Shown: positions 45,836 to 55,539, counted from the first letter of the stretch. The stretch is 64,000 nucleotides of DNA from Polyangiaceae bacterium (GCA_015075635.1 JABTUA010000003.1:434001-498000), one strand, 5' to 3'. Made by a program: numbers and translations. The notes: generated from the letters alone by a model not told the origin.

Positions 45836-46336
45836 CTACTCCCAGCCGATCATCCCAACCACCCTGAAGTTCCCGACTTCCACAGTGCCGGTCGCGTTGG
45901 GACCTGGCTCCGCGGGCACTCCGCATGCTCCATTCCCGCCCATTCTGTATTCGCGCATCAGTTGGTCCTCGTGGACCTTCTTGTGCTGGGTCACTTCCAG
46001 TGTGCACCCACCCCCCGGAGTGCTCCAGCTGGTGCCAGCGCTCGCCTCGCTAACCGCGACCACGGTGGGAAATATCCCAGTCGCTCCCTCCGACACCCCG
46101 TCGAGCGTGAACGCGAGCTTCAACTCCCCGACATCCATGAACGTCACCACCGTCCGAGGGCCGGGCGGGTATACGCCGCTCCCGCCGCACGCGTGTGAAC
46201 CGTCCGCTTGAACCGCGACGGCGCCGGTCAACTTGATCGTCAACGCACAGCCATCTTCGGCGGGCGAGTCCTCGTTCGCGCCGCACGCTGCGCAGTGCCA
46301 CGCGCAAGCTACGACTCCGGCCCTCAACCACTTCAT
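45836..46336 (-). CDS. Putative lipoprotein (cassette 21, reverse orientation)
   Basis: The 166-residue protein starts MKWLRAGVVACAWHCAACGA, a signal peptide with lipobox-like AAC. A beta-rich mature domain with paired cysteines follows (CALTIKLTGAV, PRTVVTFMDVGELKLAFTL). It is reverse to attC and occupies almost the whole cassette. No family was recognised. Confidence 0.6.
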   Translation of the reverse strand: MKWLRAGVVACAWHCAACGANEDSPAEDGCALTIKLTGAVAVQADGSHACGGSGVYPPGPRTVVTFMDVGELKLAFTLDGVSEGATGIFPTVVAVSEASAGTSWSTPGGGCTLEVTQHKKVHEDQLMREYRMGGNGACGVPAEPGPNATGTVEVGNFRVVGMIGWE

Positions 46337-46421
46337 GGCCCGAATCTAGCAGCTGGCTAGGTCGGGCGTCACGTCGGACAGTCGACCGAACCTTCGCTTC
46401 ACCCACGCGCAAGCGACTGCC

Positions 46422-46588
46422 GCATAACTGGACGTTGCACCCGACGAACGCCGGCCACGCCTTGCCCCAGCGTCCGTTCCGCCGCGCGGGCGAACACACT
46501 GTCTTCGGCACTCGCCCGCGTTTACAGCGCCGCGCCGTCTGCTAGCTTCGGATCTCGGCGTTCGCGGGTGAACGCCAATTCGTTATAC
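46422..46588 (+). other. attC21
   Basis: R'' GCATAAC, R' GTTATAC; left arm ACCCGACGAACGCC has extrahelical A. 167 bp. Confidence 0.9.
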
Positions 46589-47106
46589 AGCTTTGTGGCT
46601 TCGCTGTTGGGCAGCGCCGCTCGTTCCGCCGGTCGAAGTTGTAGGTCTCCGCCGCTTCGCACAGCGCCCTGACGAGCCCCAGCCGTCGTCGCGCTCGCGG
46701 CGATGGCTGCTGCACCGCGCAAGACCACGGCGCCTTGCCCGCGGTTGAAGCTGACGGTCTCTGACGCTTCGCACAGCGCCGTGCCAAGCCCCCGCCGAGC
46801 TCGCGCTCGAGGCGGAGCTGACTGTTGAAGTTCGCGGCGCTGCGGCCAAGACCACGGCGCCATGACGACTGTACCGTTCGGACAAGCAGAGCCGAGCCCA
46901 CGCGCCTCGCCACTGCTCCGAGAATCACCGTCGTGCCAAGACCTGTATAACTGGTCGTTGCACCGCCGAACGCCGTTGTGGCCTTGCCCAAGCGTCCGTT
47001 CCGATGCCCGCGGGCGCCCTCACTGTCTGCGGCACTGCGCCCGCGCTGCTGCGCCTCGCGGTCTGGTAGGATGACCCCCGGCGTTCGCGGGTGAACGCCC
47101 TACTCG
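46583..47106 (+). repeat. Amplified gene-less cassette, copy 10 (cassette 22)
   Basis: 524 bp; one C is missing in the attC left arm (GCACCGCCGAAC at ~46960), which should weaken the stem. Confidence 0.88.
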
Positions 47107-47112
47107 TTATAC
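46945..47112 (+). other. attC22
   Basis: Amplified-cassette attC with a 1-bp deletion in the left arm; R' GTTATAC; 168 bp. Confidence 0.9.
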
Positions 47113-47631
47113 AGCTTTGTGGCTTCGCTGTTGGGCAGCGCCGCTCGTTCCGCCGGTCGAAGTTGTAGGTCTCCGCCGCTTCGCACAGCGCCCTGACGAG
47201 CCCCAGCCGTCGTCGCGCTCGCGGCGATGGCTGCTGCACCGCGCAAGACCACGGCGCCTTGCCCGCGGTTGAAGCTGACGGTCTCTGACGCTTCGCACAG
47301 CGCCGTGCCAAGCCCCCGCCGAGCTCGCGCTCGAGGCGGAGCTGACTGTTGAAGTTCGCGGCGCTGCGGCCGGGACCACGGCGCCATGACGACTGTACCG
47401 TTCGGACAAGCAGAGCCGAGCCCACGCGCCTCGCCACTGCTCCGAGAATCACCGTCGTGCCAAGACCTGTATAACTGGTCGTTGCACCCGCCGAACGCCG
47501 TTGTGGCCTTGCCCAAGCGTCCGTTCCGATGCCCGCGGGCGCCCTCACTGTCTGCGGCACTGCGCCCGCGCTGCTGCGCCTCGCGGTCTGGTAGGATGAC
47601 CCCCGGCGTTCGCGGGTGAACGCCCTACTCG
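47107..47631 (+). repeat. Amplified gene-less cassette, copy 11 (cassette 23)
   Basis: 525 bp; shares the GGCCGGGACC variant with copy 2, suggesting that these two derive from one another. Confidence 0.88.
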
Positions 47632-47637
47632 TTAGGC
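47469..47637 (+). other. attC23
   Basis: Amplified-cassette attC, R' GTTAGGC from cassette 24; 169 bp. Confidence 0.92.
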
Positions 47638-47643
47638 GGACCG

Positions 47644-48234
47644 ATGGGGTGGCTTCTCCTTCTTGGCGTTGTTGGATTTGCCTGCTTGTTCGTGGCTGCG
47701 CCGTGGGGACCCATTCCTTCGACAACTTTTCGGGCGCGCGCCGCGCTGTTGGCGCTCTCCACGCTTTGCCTGACATCGGAGGCTACGGCGCAGCAGGACA
47801 GTCGCGCGAACTTGGCGCCAGAATCCGGCGCTCGCCAGTCTGAACACCGCCCTGACATCACATTGACCATCGTTGGTGCGGCGATGTTCGTTGTTCCGTA
47901 CGTCGCTGGAGTCGGATATGCCACGTTCACCGAATCAGCGCCGCGGGGCATGGATCCCCAGCCGCTCTACGTGCCGATCCTCGGTCCGGTGCTTGCGATT
48001 CGGGGCGTCGGCTGCGACGACAACGCTGATGCCTCGTGTTCGACGTCGGGTGGAGCGGGCACATGGGCGCTTTTGGTGCTGGACAGCGTCCTTCAAGCGA
48101 CCGGGGTTGTGATCGCAGTCGTCGGACTCTCGAAGCACAAAGAGGTCCGGGTTCGACACCGTCAGAGCATTCGCGTCCTTCCACATCCGACCGGTGTCGG
48201 GCAGTACGGAGTCAGCGCCTGGGGTGTCTTCTAG
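47644..48234 (+). CDS. Membrane protein of an array-specific family (cassette 24)
   Basis: The 196-residue protein has an N-terminal transmembrane helix or signal (LLLLGVVGFACLFVAA), a second hydrophobic segment before TAQQDSR, and two C-terminal segments (IVGAAMFVVPYVAGVGYATF; TWALLVLDSVLQATGVVIAVVG). The C-terminal part resembles the truncated gene at 62063-62383 in order of segments and in VVP, P-x-GP-L and GVV/GLVV motifs. Function unknown. Confidence 0.6.
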   Translation: MGWLLLLGVVGFACLFVAAPWGPIPSTTFRARAALLALSTLCLTSEATAQQDSRANLAPESGARQSEHRPDITLTIVGAAMFVVPYVAGVGYATFTESAPRGMDPQPLYVPILGPVLAIRGVGCDDNADASCSTSGGAGTWALLVLDSVLQATGVVIAVVGLSKHKEVRVRHRQSIRVLPHPTGVGQYGVSAWGVF

Positions 48235-48264
48235 CGCCCGGAGATCACGTGCTATGCTTCGCGC

Positions 48265-48489
48265 ATGCGCACCGTCGAGGCTCTGTACGTGGACGGCCTG
48301 CTCAAACCCGACCGACCACTGCCGTTGCAGCCGGGTGAGCGCGTTGGCGTGATTCTCGTGCGCCGGCCGGACCCAGCGCGCTGGGATCTGCGGCGCATCG
48401 CCGCGGCCAGTGGCGGAGAGGACGAAGCTCTCGCGGCGGCGGGACTGGAGAGCTGGGCCGACGCGCTCGACGCAGAGGACCATCGGTGA
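48265..48489 (+). CDS. DUF104/AF2212-like antitoxin (cassette 24)
   Basis: The 74-residue protein starts MRTVEALYVDGLLKPDRPLP with PLQPGERVGVILV, the small beta-barrel start typical of DUF104/AF2212-type antitoxins. The acidic C-terminus (DEALAAAGLESWADALDAED) would wrap the toxin. Its TGA overlaps the GTG of a mazF-like toxin gene, the usual coupled order of antitoxin then toxin. Confidence 0.72.
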   Translation: MRTVEALYVDGLLKPDRPLPLQPGERVGVILVRRPDPARWDLRRIAAASGGEDEALAAAGLESWADALDAEDHR

Positions 48490-48617
48490 AGCGTGGCGAG
48501 ATCTGGTGGGCCAATCTTGGTGCTCATCGAGCCAGAGAGCAGACCGGGCGGCGACCGGTCATCGTATGGCAAAGCAACGCGCTCACGAGTGTTCTGCAAT
48601 CTGTTCTCGTGATCCCG

Positions 48618-48625
48618 TTAACAAC
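48618..48625. repeat. 8-bp target duplication TTAACAAC, left copy
   Basis: Repeated at 51008-51015 directly outside both inverted ends of the IS66-type element; 8 bp is the known duplication length for IS66. Confidence 0.88.
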
Positions 48626-48699
48626 GTGACCCATCAGCGACACCGGGATGATTTCCGCGGACGTGGCCGCCAGGCTCGGCTTCGACGCGGAGGTCATCA

Positions 48700-49059
48700 G
48701 TGGCAAATGGACGGAAGATCGAGGACGAGGCGGAGGCGCGGCGGTGCCTGCTCGCGGCGAAGCGGAAGGGCCTGAGCGCCGGGGAGTGGGCGCGGGCGCA
48801 CGACATCGACGGGCGGTCTCTGAACGCGTGGCGGGTGAATCTCGAACGGCGGGGAGCGAGCGCTCAGCCGCGACGGCGAAAGTCGAAGGCGGCAGCGACG
48901 GCGCACGCGTTGGTCGAGCTTGTTCCCGCTTCGCCGAGCATCGCCGTGGCCGGGAGGGGCCGGTACGTTCTCGAGGTTGCCAGGGCTCGGGTGGAGTTCG
49001 GTGACGACGTTTCGGTCGAGACGCTGCACCGGGTACTCGAGGCTTTGCGCTCGTGCTGA
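48700..49059 (+). CDS. tnpA: IS66 accessory protein TnpA
   Basis: The 119-residue protein has the helix-turn-helix-like start of IS66 TnpA (CLLAAKRKGLSAGEWARAHD, then SLNAWRVNLERR) and a beta-rich C-terminus. TnpA assists transposition by the IS66 DDE enzyme. The stop overlaps the tnpB start by a few bases. Confidence 0.78.
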   Translation: MANGRKIEDEAEARRCLLAAKRKGLSAGEWARAHDIDGRSLNAWRVNLERRGASAQPRRRKSKAAATAHALVELVPASPSIAVAGRGRYVLEVARARVEFGDDVSVETLHRVLEALRSC

Positions 49060-49436
49060 GCCTACCTCCGACGGTGCGCGTGTTCGTGGCGGTGGCCCCA
49101 CTCGACATGCGCGGCTCCTTCGACGCCCTCGCCGGCGCTGTGCGCGGCCTGGGGCTCGATCCAGTCGATGGCCACCTGTATCTCTTCCTCAACAAGCGCA
49201 GGCGGATCGCGAAGGCTCTGTGGTTCGACGGGTCGGGCTGGTGTGTTCTCGCCAAGCGCCTCGAGGCTGGGAGCTTTCAGCTTCCGCTGCTGGACGGCGA
49301 CAAGCCGCAGGTGGTGATCGACGGCTCGGCGTTCGCCTCGCTGCTGGCTGGGATCGACTTCACAGCGGCGCGGCGCGGCTGGTACCGGCGGCCTCGATTC
49401 GAAAAAGCACGCAAGGATCGACACGGATCTCAAAGT
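49053..49436 (+). CDS. tnpB: IS66 accessory protein TnpB (3' end uncertain)
   Basis: It opens MLSLPPTVRVFVAVAPLDMR then GSFDALAGAVR, GHLYLFLNKRR and KALWFDGSGWCVLAKRLE, the IS66 Orf2 signature. GTG 49053 overlaps the tnpA stop. The frame has no stop where TnpB should end but runs into tnpC, so a small frameshift near 49400 is likely; a stop in the +1 frame at 49438-49440 would give the usual length. Confidence 0.7.
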
Positions 49437-49453
49437 ATGATCTCTACTCGTCT

Positions 49454-50955
49454 GTGGACGGGCTGGAAGCGCTGCGCAAGGAGAACGCCGAGCTCCGTGC
49501 GCAAGTCGCGCAGCTCCTCACCGAGCTGGCACGGCTCAACGATCGCGTCTCGGGCTGCTCGCGGTAGCGCAGCGCAAGCAGCGAAAGGCTCCTGCTCCCG
49601 GCGCTGCAGCGCCAGCCGCTGCCCGCCCGTCGTCGAGGGAGAAGCCCAGCGTGCTTTCGAGGAGCGGCCCAAGGCCCCGGACAAGCCTGCCGCCGAGCCT
49701 CCGCCGAAGAAGAAGGCGAGGCCAACGGGGCGCAAGCCGATCCCCAGCCACCTCGAAGCCGAAGAGCACGAGCTCCGCCCCGATGCGTGCGGCGAGTGCG
49801 GCGGAGCTGCCCTGGACGTCGTCGACGAGCTCGTCGAGGAGAAGCTCCACGTCGTCAAGGAACACCAGCGCCGGCGCGTCGTTCGTCGCTACACGTGTCG
49901 CTGTCGCGAGTGTGGCGAGCGCACGACGCTGCGCTCTCTGCCTGCCCCTTACGAGCGCTCCAGGTCACCTGCGAGTGGCTCGCGTGGCTCGTGTACCAGA
50001 AGTTCTGGCTGCTCACGCCGCTCGACCGCATCCGGCGCGACCTCGCCGAGCGCGGAGTCCCGATCGCGATGAGCACGCTGGTGACCTTCATCGAGCGCGC
50101 TGCCGACCTGCTGTCGGGCATCGACGGTTTGCACTGGAAGCAGCTGCTCGCCGGCTCCTGGATGGCTACCGACGGCACCGGGTTGAAGGTCATCATCAAG
50201 AAGCTTCCCGCTGCGCACAACGGTTACGTGGAGCTCTACCGCAACCACGACGTCGCGGTCTTTCAGTACGAGCCGACAAGAGCGGCGAGGTCGTCGCCGC
50301 GAAGCTCAGACCCTTCCGAGGTACCCTCACCGCCGATGCCGAGCATCGCTTCAACGACGTCTTCGCTTCAGGCCGCGTGCTCGAGGCCGGGTGCAACGCC
50401 CACGGCCGTCGCAAGTTCCGTGACGCAGAAGACACCCAGCCGGTGCTCGCTCTCGAAGGCGGCGCCTTCCTGGGCGCGATCTACGGCGAAGAGGGAGAGG
50501 CGCAGAAGCTCGGCCTGGTCGGAGAGGCGCTCAGAGAACATCGCCAGCGGTGCATTCGCCCCATCGTCCAGGACTTCGAGCGCTGGCGCGACGCCGTCGA
50601 GCCGACGCTCTTGCCCTCCGAGCCGCTGGCGGCGGCGATTCGGTACTACAAGAACCATCGGGACGCGCTCTTCCGTTTCGTCGACGACCCGCTGGTCCCC
50701 ATCGACAACTCTCCCACCGAGCGCGAGTTTCAGAACGTCGCCAAGCTGCGCCTCAACATGCTCTTCGCCGGCAGCACGGAAGGCGCCCACCGTGCTTGCG
50801 TGCTCCTCGGCATCATCGCCACCTGTCGAGCTCTAGGTGTCCCTGCGCAGGCCTATCTCACCTGGGCCTTCGAGCGCCTCGGGACCCACCGCGATGTCTT
50901 CGCGCTGCCGCTCGAGGCCCTGACCCCCGCCGCGTTCAAGAAGACCCTCGGCTGA
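49454..50955 (+). pseudogene. tnpC: IS66 transposase TnpC, multiply frameshifted
   Basis: The expected order of IS66 TnpC domains is present but spread over three frames: coiled coil LEALRKENAELRAQVAQLL, a zinc-finger part PDACGECGGAALDVVDE, DDE core KQLLAGSWMATDGTGLKVII, then GCNAHGRRKFRD and the C-terminal RYYKNHRDALFRFVDD with LVPIDNSPTEREFQNVAKLR. At least three frameshifts (near 49545, 49960 and 50276) make it non-functional. Confidence 0.82.
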
Positions 50956-51253
50956 GCCCCACGCACGATTCCACCCGCCGCGCATCCCGGCGTCGCTGAT
51001 CGGTCACTTAACAACGAACATGGACCGCGCGCGTCTCGCCGGGACCGCCGTGATCTCCGCAACCGAAGTTGGACCTGCCACGGATTCGATTGCACTCGCC
51101 TTCCAGATGCGGGCCATTCCGAAGCTCGCACTGGACACCTTCGTCCGTGCACTCGACGAGTCCGAAATGACAGAGCTCGAGCTCGCGACAGACGAAGCCC
51201 TAGGGCGACTTGATCCGGACCCGTGAACGCCCGCCGCACCGTCGCCGCCTAAC

Positions 51254-52869
51254 TGCCATGAAGTGACCCAGTCAAGCAGCGCCACGTGTTCTCCCGTTAC
51301 CTTTTCGTATTCTAGCTCCTGATCCTGATGGGTGAGAGGTTCGAAGACCGAAGTAGACCAACGACGCGAGGGCGCTTCGACGACGAATCACACTGCCATT
51401 CGCGGGTTGCGGCTGCGAAGCCGTAGAGCCGCATGATCGTTCTCCGTCGGGAGGAGCGCCTACTCACGGCGCGGGTTTGGGGCCGAAGCCCCTACCGCAG
51501 AGTTAGGTCGCGCGTTTCTCCTTTCGTGCCTCGCGGCGCTGGCCTGCTTCGATCTTCGAGGATTTCTTCGTGCGACGCGCATTCGAGCGCGGCGCGGCGC
51601 TCATGGCGGCACCCGAGGCTTGTGTCGACGTGCGGACGCGGTGACGCGCGGGCTGGCGGTCTTCGCGCAGCGCAGCCCACATGAAGCCAACGAGCTCGCG
51701 AGCAACGGCGATGACGACTTTGTTCTTCGCCTTCCCGCGCTCGGCGAGGCGGCGGAAGCGCACGGTGAGGCGACGCTGCGCTTCGTCGGCGATCGTGAGC
51801 ACGCTCTCGGGCTGCCCTTCGCGGCGCAGACGGAGCTTGCGCCCGACACCTGCGCGTCGACCATACTGCCAGGCCGCTTGCACGATGGCGCGCCGGACGT
51901 GCCCGTTGCCGGTCTTGGTGATCCCGCCGCGTCGCGTGGTGTCGGCGCTTGAGTGGACACTGGGCACGAGCCCGAGGTACGCAGCGAGCTCGCGTGGCGA
52001 TTCGAAACGATCGACGCCGTGGATCTCCGCGACGAAGATCATCGCGATGACCGTGTCGACGCCGCGGAAGCAGCGCAGCCACGCGACGTGCTCGCGATAC
52101 AGCGGATGCCGTGCAGCCTGCTCGAGCGCGTGGTCCATCGCCGTGAGGCGTCGCTCCGCTTGCTCGATGGCCAGCGTGTATTCTGCAAATACCACGCGAT
52201 CCGTCTCGTTCTCGAAGCTGACGGCGGCGAGCCATGCGCGATGAGCAGCGCTCCAGAGACCGCTGGTCGAATTGAAGACATGGCCTCGACGCACGAGCAT
52301 TTGACGAGCCGGTGACGGCATCGTCCGAGATCCGCACGCACGTCTTCGCGACAACGACAGAGATCGCGGATGGCCTCTTGTTCCGGCGTTGGCGGGCTGA
52401 CCATCGTGAGCATGCCCGCTCGATACAGCTCGGCGAGCTTGCGCGCATCTCGGCGATCCGTCTTGACCCGCTCGCCCGGCTTGCGCGGAATGAGCGACGG
52501 AGCAACGACCTCGCACACGACCGGACCCGCCGCTTCGAGTCGCCGTTGAAGCGCATACCCGCAGGGCCCCGCCTCGTAGCAGATGCGGACCTCTCCCCCG
52601 CCAGCGTCGCGCTCCAGGCGCCTCACGAGCCTGCGGATGGATCGCTCGTCGTTCTCCAGCGTGAATTCCTCCGCCTCCTGCCTCCCCGGATGGAGAACCG
52701 CGATGACCAGCGTCTTCTTGTGCGCGTCCACCCCGACCCACGTGATACATCCCTTCATTGACCGGCTCCCTTCGCTTGCGGCTCTGGCGCAAGTTAACCC
52801 GCGATACTCGCGTGGGCGCCTAACGGCTTCTCACGACCTCGCGATCGGAGCCGGTCACTTCATACGTAC
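51254..52869 (-). mobile_element. IS1111/IS110-type insertion sequence in attC24, copy A
   Basis: 1616 bp, near-identical to copy B (56724-58340) and inserted directly after the AAC of the R'' box, exactly as copy B is. Subterminal inverted ATGAAGTGACC motifs lie at both ends, and no target duplication is evident. A long non-coding end follows the transposase gene. A one-base deletion breaks the transposase. Confidence 0.88.
51503..52758 (-). pseudogene. IS110-family transposase, frameshifted copy A
   Basis: The sequence matches copy B except for a missing T near 52301 (GAGCATTTGACG instead of GAGCATTTTGACG), which breaks the frame after ~150 residues. The N-terminal DEDD-type part (WVGVDAHKKTLVIAVL) and the C-terminal Transposase_20-like part (TTRRGGITKTGNGHVRRAIV) are both recognisable in separate frames. 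Confidence 0.85.
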
Positions 52870-53123
52870 TCACGTTCCACCCGCCGAACGCCGGTCTTGC
52901 CGACTTCACCGTGCGTTCCGCTTCCGCGGGCGAACATTCTGATGCGGCACTCGCCCGCGTCTGTGTCGCCGCGCGCACTGCCGACTTGACGCTCGGCGTT
53001 CGCGGGTGAACGTGGTTCCGTTATGCAGACACGCCGCACTGCTAGCCGGTGCATCTCGCGTAGTCTGCTACGCTGAAGCTCATTGTGTGGCTTGGAGTGC
53101 GGGTCTTTCCCTTGTTCATCGGT

Positions 53124-54562
53124 GATCGCTTAGGCCGCTGCACGACGTGAACTCGCTGAGTTTCCGGGGGCTCGATAGGCATGTGCACGGCGCTCGACGG
53201 ACTGAAGCAGGTGAAGGCGACGACGGTTCGGGTCTGGGGCCTCGTGGAGCAGCAGGTCGAGCAAGACTGGGTCGTCGCGGCCTTCGATGACGACGGCGAG
53301 CAGGTCGGTTGCGTGCTGGCTCATGAGCACGCTCCAGCGTCGTGCCGGGAGAAGGAATCCCGGGCGGACCGCGCTGCGCAAGGCGTGAAGGAGCGCTCGG
53401 CTCGCGGCCAGCGAGAGAAGAGCGGCGTAGAGCATGGCCTCTACGACGGCGCGCTTTCGGCTCGATCTGGTCGAGCCGGTAGTGCGACTTCAGCTCCTTG
53501 AAGAGCAACTCGACTTCCCAGCGGACGGCGTACGCGCGGGCGATATCGGCCGGCTGGAGCGCCTCGACGCCGATGTTGGTGATGTACAGGTGGTACTCGC
53601 CGGAGGCTTCGTCCCGCACGCCGACGACACGGAAGGTGCGGACCTCGCTGGAGCAGCGCCCGGCGTAGACGCGATGGCGGGAGCGAACCTGTACGGTGAC
53701 GTCGAGTTCCTCGCGCTGCAGGCGGTCGACGACATCCCAGATGCACTGCCCGACGACGGCGACCGACCGGCCGCGCCAGCGTCGATTCTGAGCAACGATG
53801 ACCGGGTTGGAGCTGCGCTTGAGCCGGGACACGAAGTAGCCACGGATCTCGTCGAGCCGGCGGAAGAGGCGGAAGTCGAAGTAGCCGAGGTCGAAGAGCA
53901 ACAACTTGCCGCGAGCCCACGGGCCGAGGACGAGGGCACGGCGATCATGGCGGCGCTCGGCGGTCACCTTGACGGTCTGCTTGCCAGCCCCGCCACGCAC
54001 ATCACCACATGCACCTTCGCGGCAGCCCGGGTGTGGTTGGTGCGGCAGGCCGGAAACGCCTTGGCCAGCAGCTCGTGCAGGCGGATGACCGTCGAGTCCG
54101 CGATCAGGATGTCGCGGAACTGATTGAGCCGCCCAGATGCGGGCCGGCTCAGCCCCAGGACTGCTGGAGCACGCCGTCGAGCAGCTGCCGGAGCAGCCTC
54201 ACCAGCGCCGGCGTGAACCGGCAGTAGAAGCTGCTCTCCTCCAGCGTGGTCCGCGAGACCCTCTCGTAGACGCGACGCAGGCCCGCGATGGTCCGGACTT
54301 TCCCCGCGGAAAAGCCGAGGATAAGGCTCCAGACCAGGGCGTAGGCGTCGACCTTCCGGACGCGCTGGAACGCGCCCGTCGCCCGAGCGCTCGCTTCGAC
54401 GAGCGCCGGCGGAAGGAACTTGCGGAGCGTGCGGTGAATCGGTACCGATGGCGAGCGGGGCATGCGTCCTCCGAGCTGTGTCGCAACCGCGAGGTCGCAC
54501 GCTTGCCCCGTTTCCACAACTCCGCGCACCGCGCGAACGGTGGATCACGCGCGCAAGCGATC
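53124..54562 (-). pseudogene. IS4-family element relic with frameshifted transposase
   Basis: Transposase fragments in at least three frames read from the N-terminus at ~54529: KVDAYALVWSLILGFSAGKV, then FRDILIADSTVIRLHELL (first Asp), then KLLLFDLGYFDFRLFRRLDE (second Asp), then RAYAVRWEVELLFKELKSHY (Glu, YREK-like). GATCGCTT at 53124 and its complement at 54555 are tentative ends giving 1439 bp; no target duplication was found. It sits in cassette 25. Confidence 0.7.
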
Positions 54563-54565
54563 GGA

Positions 54566-55213
54566 ATGATCCAGGATTCCGCTTACCCGAACACCCATGT
54601 TCCCTTGTTCAACTTGGGGCTGCTCGCGTTTCTCGCGGGCGCCGCGACCGCGCAGGCTGAGCCGGAAGTCCGATCGCGAGACGCAGGCTCGTTGTGGGCG
54701 CGCGGCACCGCAGGCCCCGCGTATCTCGCCGGAACGTACTCGCAGACCGAGGATTCACCGGCTGGCAGGCGAACCTACGCCGGCACGGTCGATGGTCCTG
54801 GGGCCGAGCTCTCTTTCGCGGCCGGGCCGCTGCTGGCTCCGGCGCTTGGGATTGGCGGATACTTGGACATTGGCATGTTCGGCGCCGGGACCAAGATGGG
54901 CCTGACGACGGCCTCGATGCCATACCAGGCCTCACTCGGTGTCCTCTTCTCTCTCGCCGCCACCGACGAGCTGTACTCCTCGGCATCTGTCGGTGCCGCC
55001 CAGGTCGGGTGGCTATCTGGTAGCCGAGCAGCCGTTGCTGGCGCCCCGCGCCTTGCCGGGCGCCTGCGTGGACCGCTCGCGGCCCTCAGCGCGGGTTGGT
55101 TCGGTGGCTCGCTCGGGTTCGAAGGGCGTCTCGCGTACTCCCATGTGTTCGGCGACGACGCGGACCTGGAATCACTCATCTTCGGAATCGCGTTCGCCGC
55201 GCAGCACTGGTAG
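54566..55213 (+). CDS. Putative secreted/outer-membrane protein (cassette 25)
   Basis: From ATG 54566 the 215-residue protein has a signal peptide-like stretch (FNLGLLAFLAGAATAQA). Alternating small/aromatic strands follow (GPAYLAGTYSQTE, GLGIGGYLDIGMFGAGTK-like, LGFEGRLAYSHVFG) and it ends in QHW, suggesting a beta-barrel. The start lies immediately after the IS4 relic, so the native N-terminus or promoter may have been lost. No family was recognised. Confidence 0.55.
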   Translation: MIQDSAYPNTHVPLFNLGLLAFLAGAATAQAEPEVRSRDAGSLWARGTAGPAYLAGTYSQTEDSPAGRRTYAGTVDGPGAELSFAAGPLLAPALGIGGYLDIGMFGAGTKMGLTTASMPYQASLGVLFSLAATDELYSSASVGAAQVGWLSGSRAAVAGAPRLAGRLRGPLAALSAGWFGGSLGFEGRLAYSHVFGDDADLESLIFGIAFAAQHW

Positions 55214-55285
55214 TGCGACCGAACTCGTCGTGCGGTGCGTAGACCAGGGATTGAGTGAGCTGGAAGTCACCACGCTCCGTGCCCT

Positions 55286-55452
55286 GCATAACTCGCGTTC
55301 GACCCGCCGAACGCCGGTCATGCCGCGTTTCACCGTCCGTTCCGCGCCCGCGGGCGACCACTCTGTCTGCGGCACTCGCCCGCCTCTGCAGCGCCACGCG
55401 GTCTGCTACGATGACGCTCGGCGTTCGCGGGAGAACGCGATGGTCGTTATTC
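55286..55452 (+). other. attC25
   Basis: R'' GCATAAC complements cassette 25's TTATGC start; R' GTTATTC; 167 bp. Confidence 0.9.
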
Positions 55453-55511
55453 AGCCGGAACCCGGATACTCGCCGGCCTCGTGCCCGTGCCTGTCACGGT
55501 CAGTTGCACAA

Positions 55512-55531
55512 GTATAGACGTCTGTCTATAC
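55512..55531. promoter_or_regulatory. Perfect inverted repeat before vapB, candidate operator
   Basis: GTATAGAC-GTCT-GTCTATAC has 8-bp perfect arms with a 4-bp spacer, ending 8 bp before the vapB start. Such palindromes are bound by VapBC for conditional autorepression. Confidence 0.65.
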
Positions 55532-55539
55532 TTCCTCTC

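Larger units (their letters stand above)
48626..51007 (+). mobile_element. IS66-family insertion sequence, 2382 bp
   Basis: The ends are inverted over ~25 bp with two mismatches: the left end begins GTGACCCATCAGCGACACC, and the right end read on the minus strand begins GTGACCGATCAGCGACGCC. It contains tnpA, tnpB and a frameshifted tnpC in the usual order. 8-bp direct repeats flank it. The transposase is broken, so the copy is probably immobile on its own. Confidence 0.9.
48486..51226 (+). pseudogene. mazF/pemK-like toxin gene split by an IS66-family element
   Basis: The 5' part (48486-48625) encodes MKRGEIWWANLGAHRAREQT then RRPVIVWQSNAL, the PemK/MazF N-terminus. The 3' part (51016-51226) encodes TTNMDRARLAGTAVI and a C-terminal helix. 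Removing the element and one 8-bp target copy joins them in frame (140 + 211 = 351 bp, 116 residues), the normal length of this endoribonuclease family. The insertion inactivates the toxin while leaving the antitoxin gene intact. Confidence 0.85.
51247..53026 (+). other. attC24, split by an IS1111-type element
   Basis: R'' GCCTAAC is at 51247-51253; the rest of the left arm resumes TCACGTTCCACCCGCCGAAC at 52870 and the site ends with GTTATGC at 53020-53026. Without the insert it would be 164 bp. Confidence 0.88.

Noticed and set aside
34994-47631. CRISPR array or tandem satellite suggested by many identical ~524-bp repeats
   Set aside because: The unit length is far beyond CRISPR repeats, there are no short unique spacers or cas genes, and the boundaries coincide exactly with attC crossover points.
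49053-50072. A 339-residue plus-strand protein starting with TnpB
   Set aside because: It is an artificial read-through of TnpB into an out-of-phase part of TnpC caused by frameshifts.
53021-53123. A separate small gene at the start of cassette 25
   Set aside because: No start with a plausible ribosome site and no conserved-looking product before the IS4 relic.
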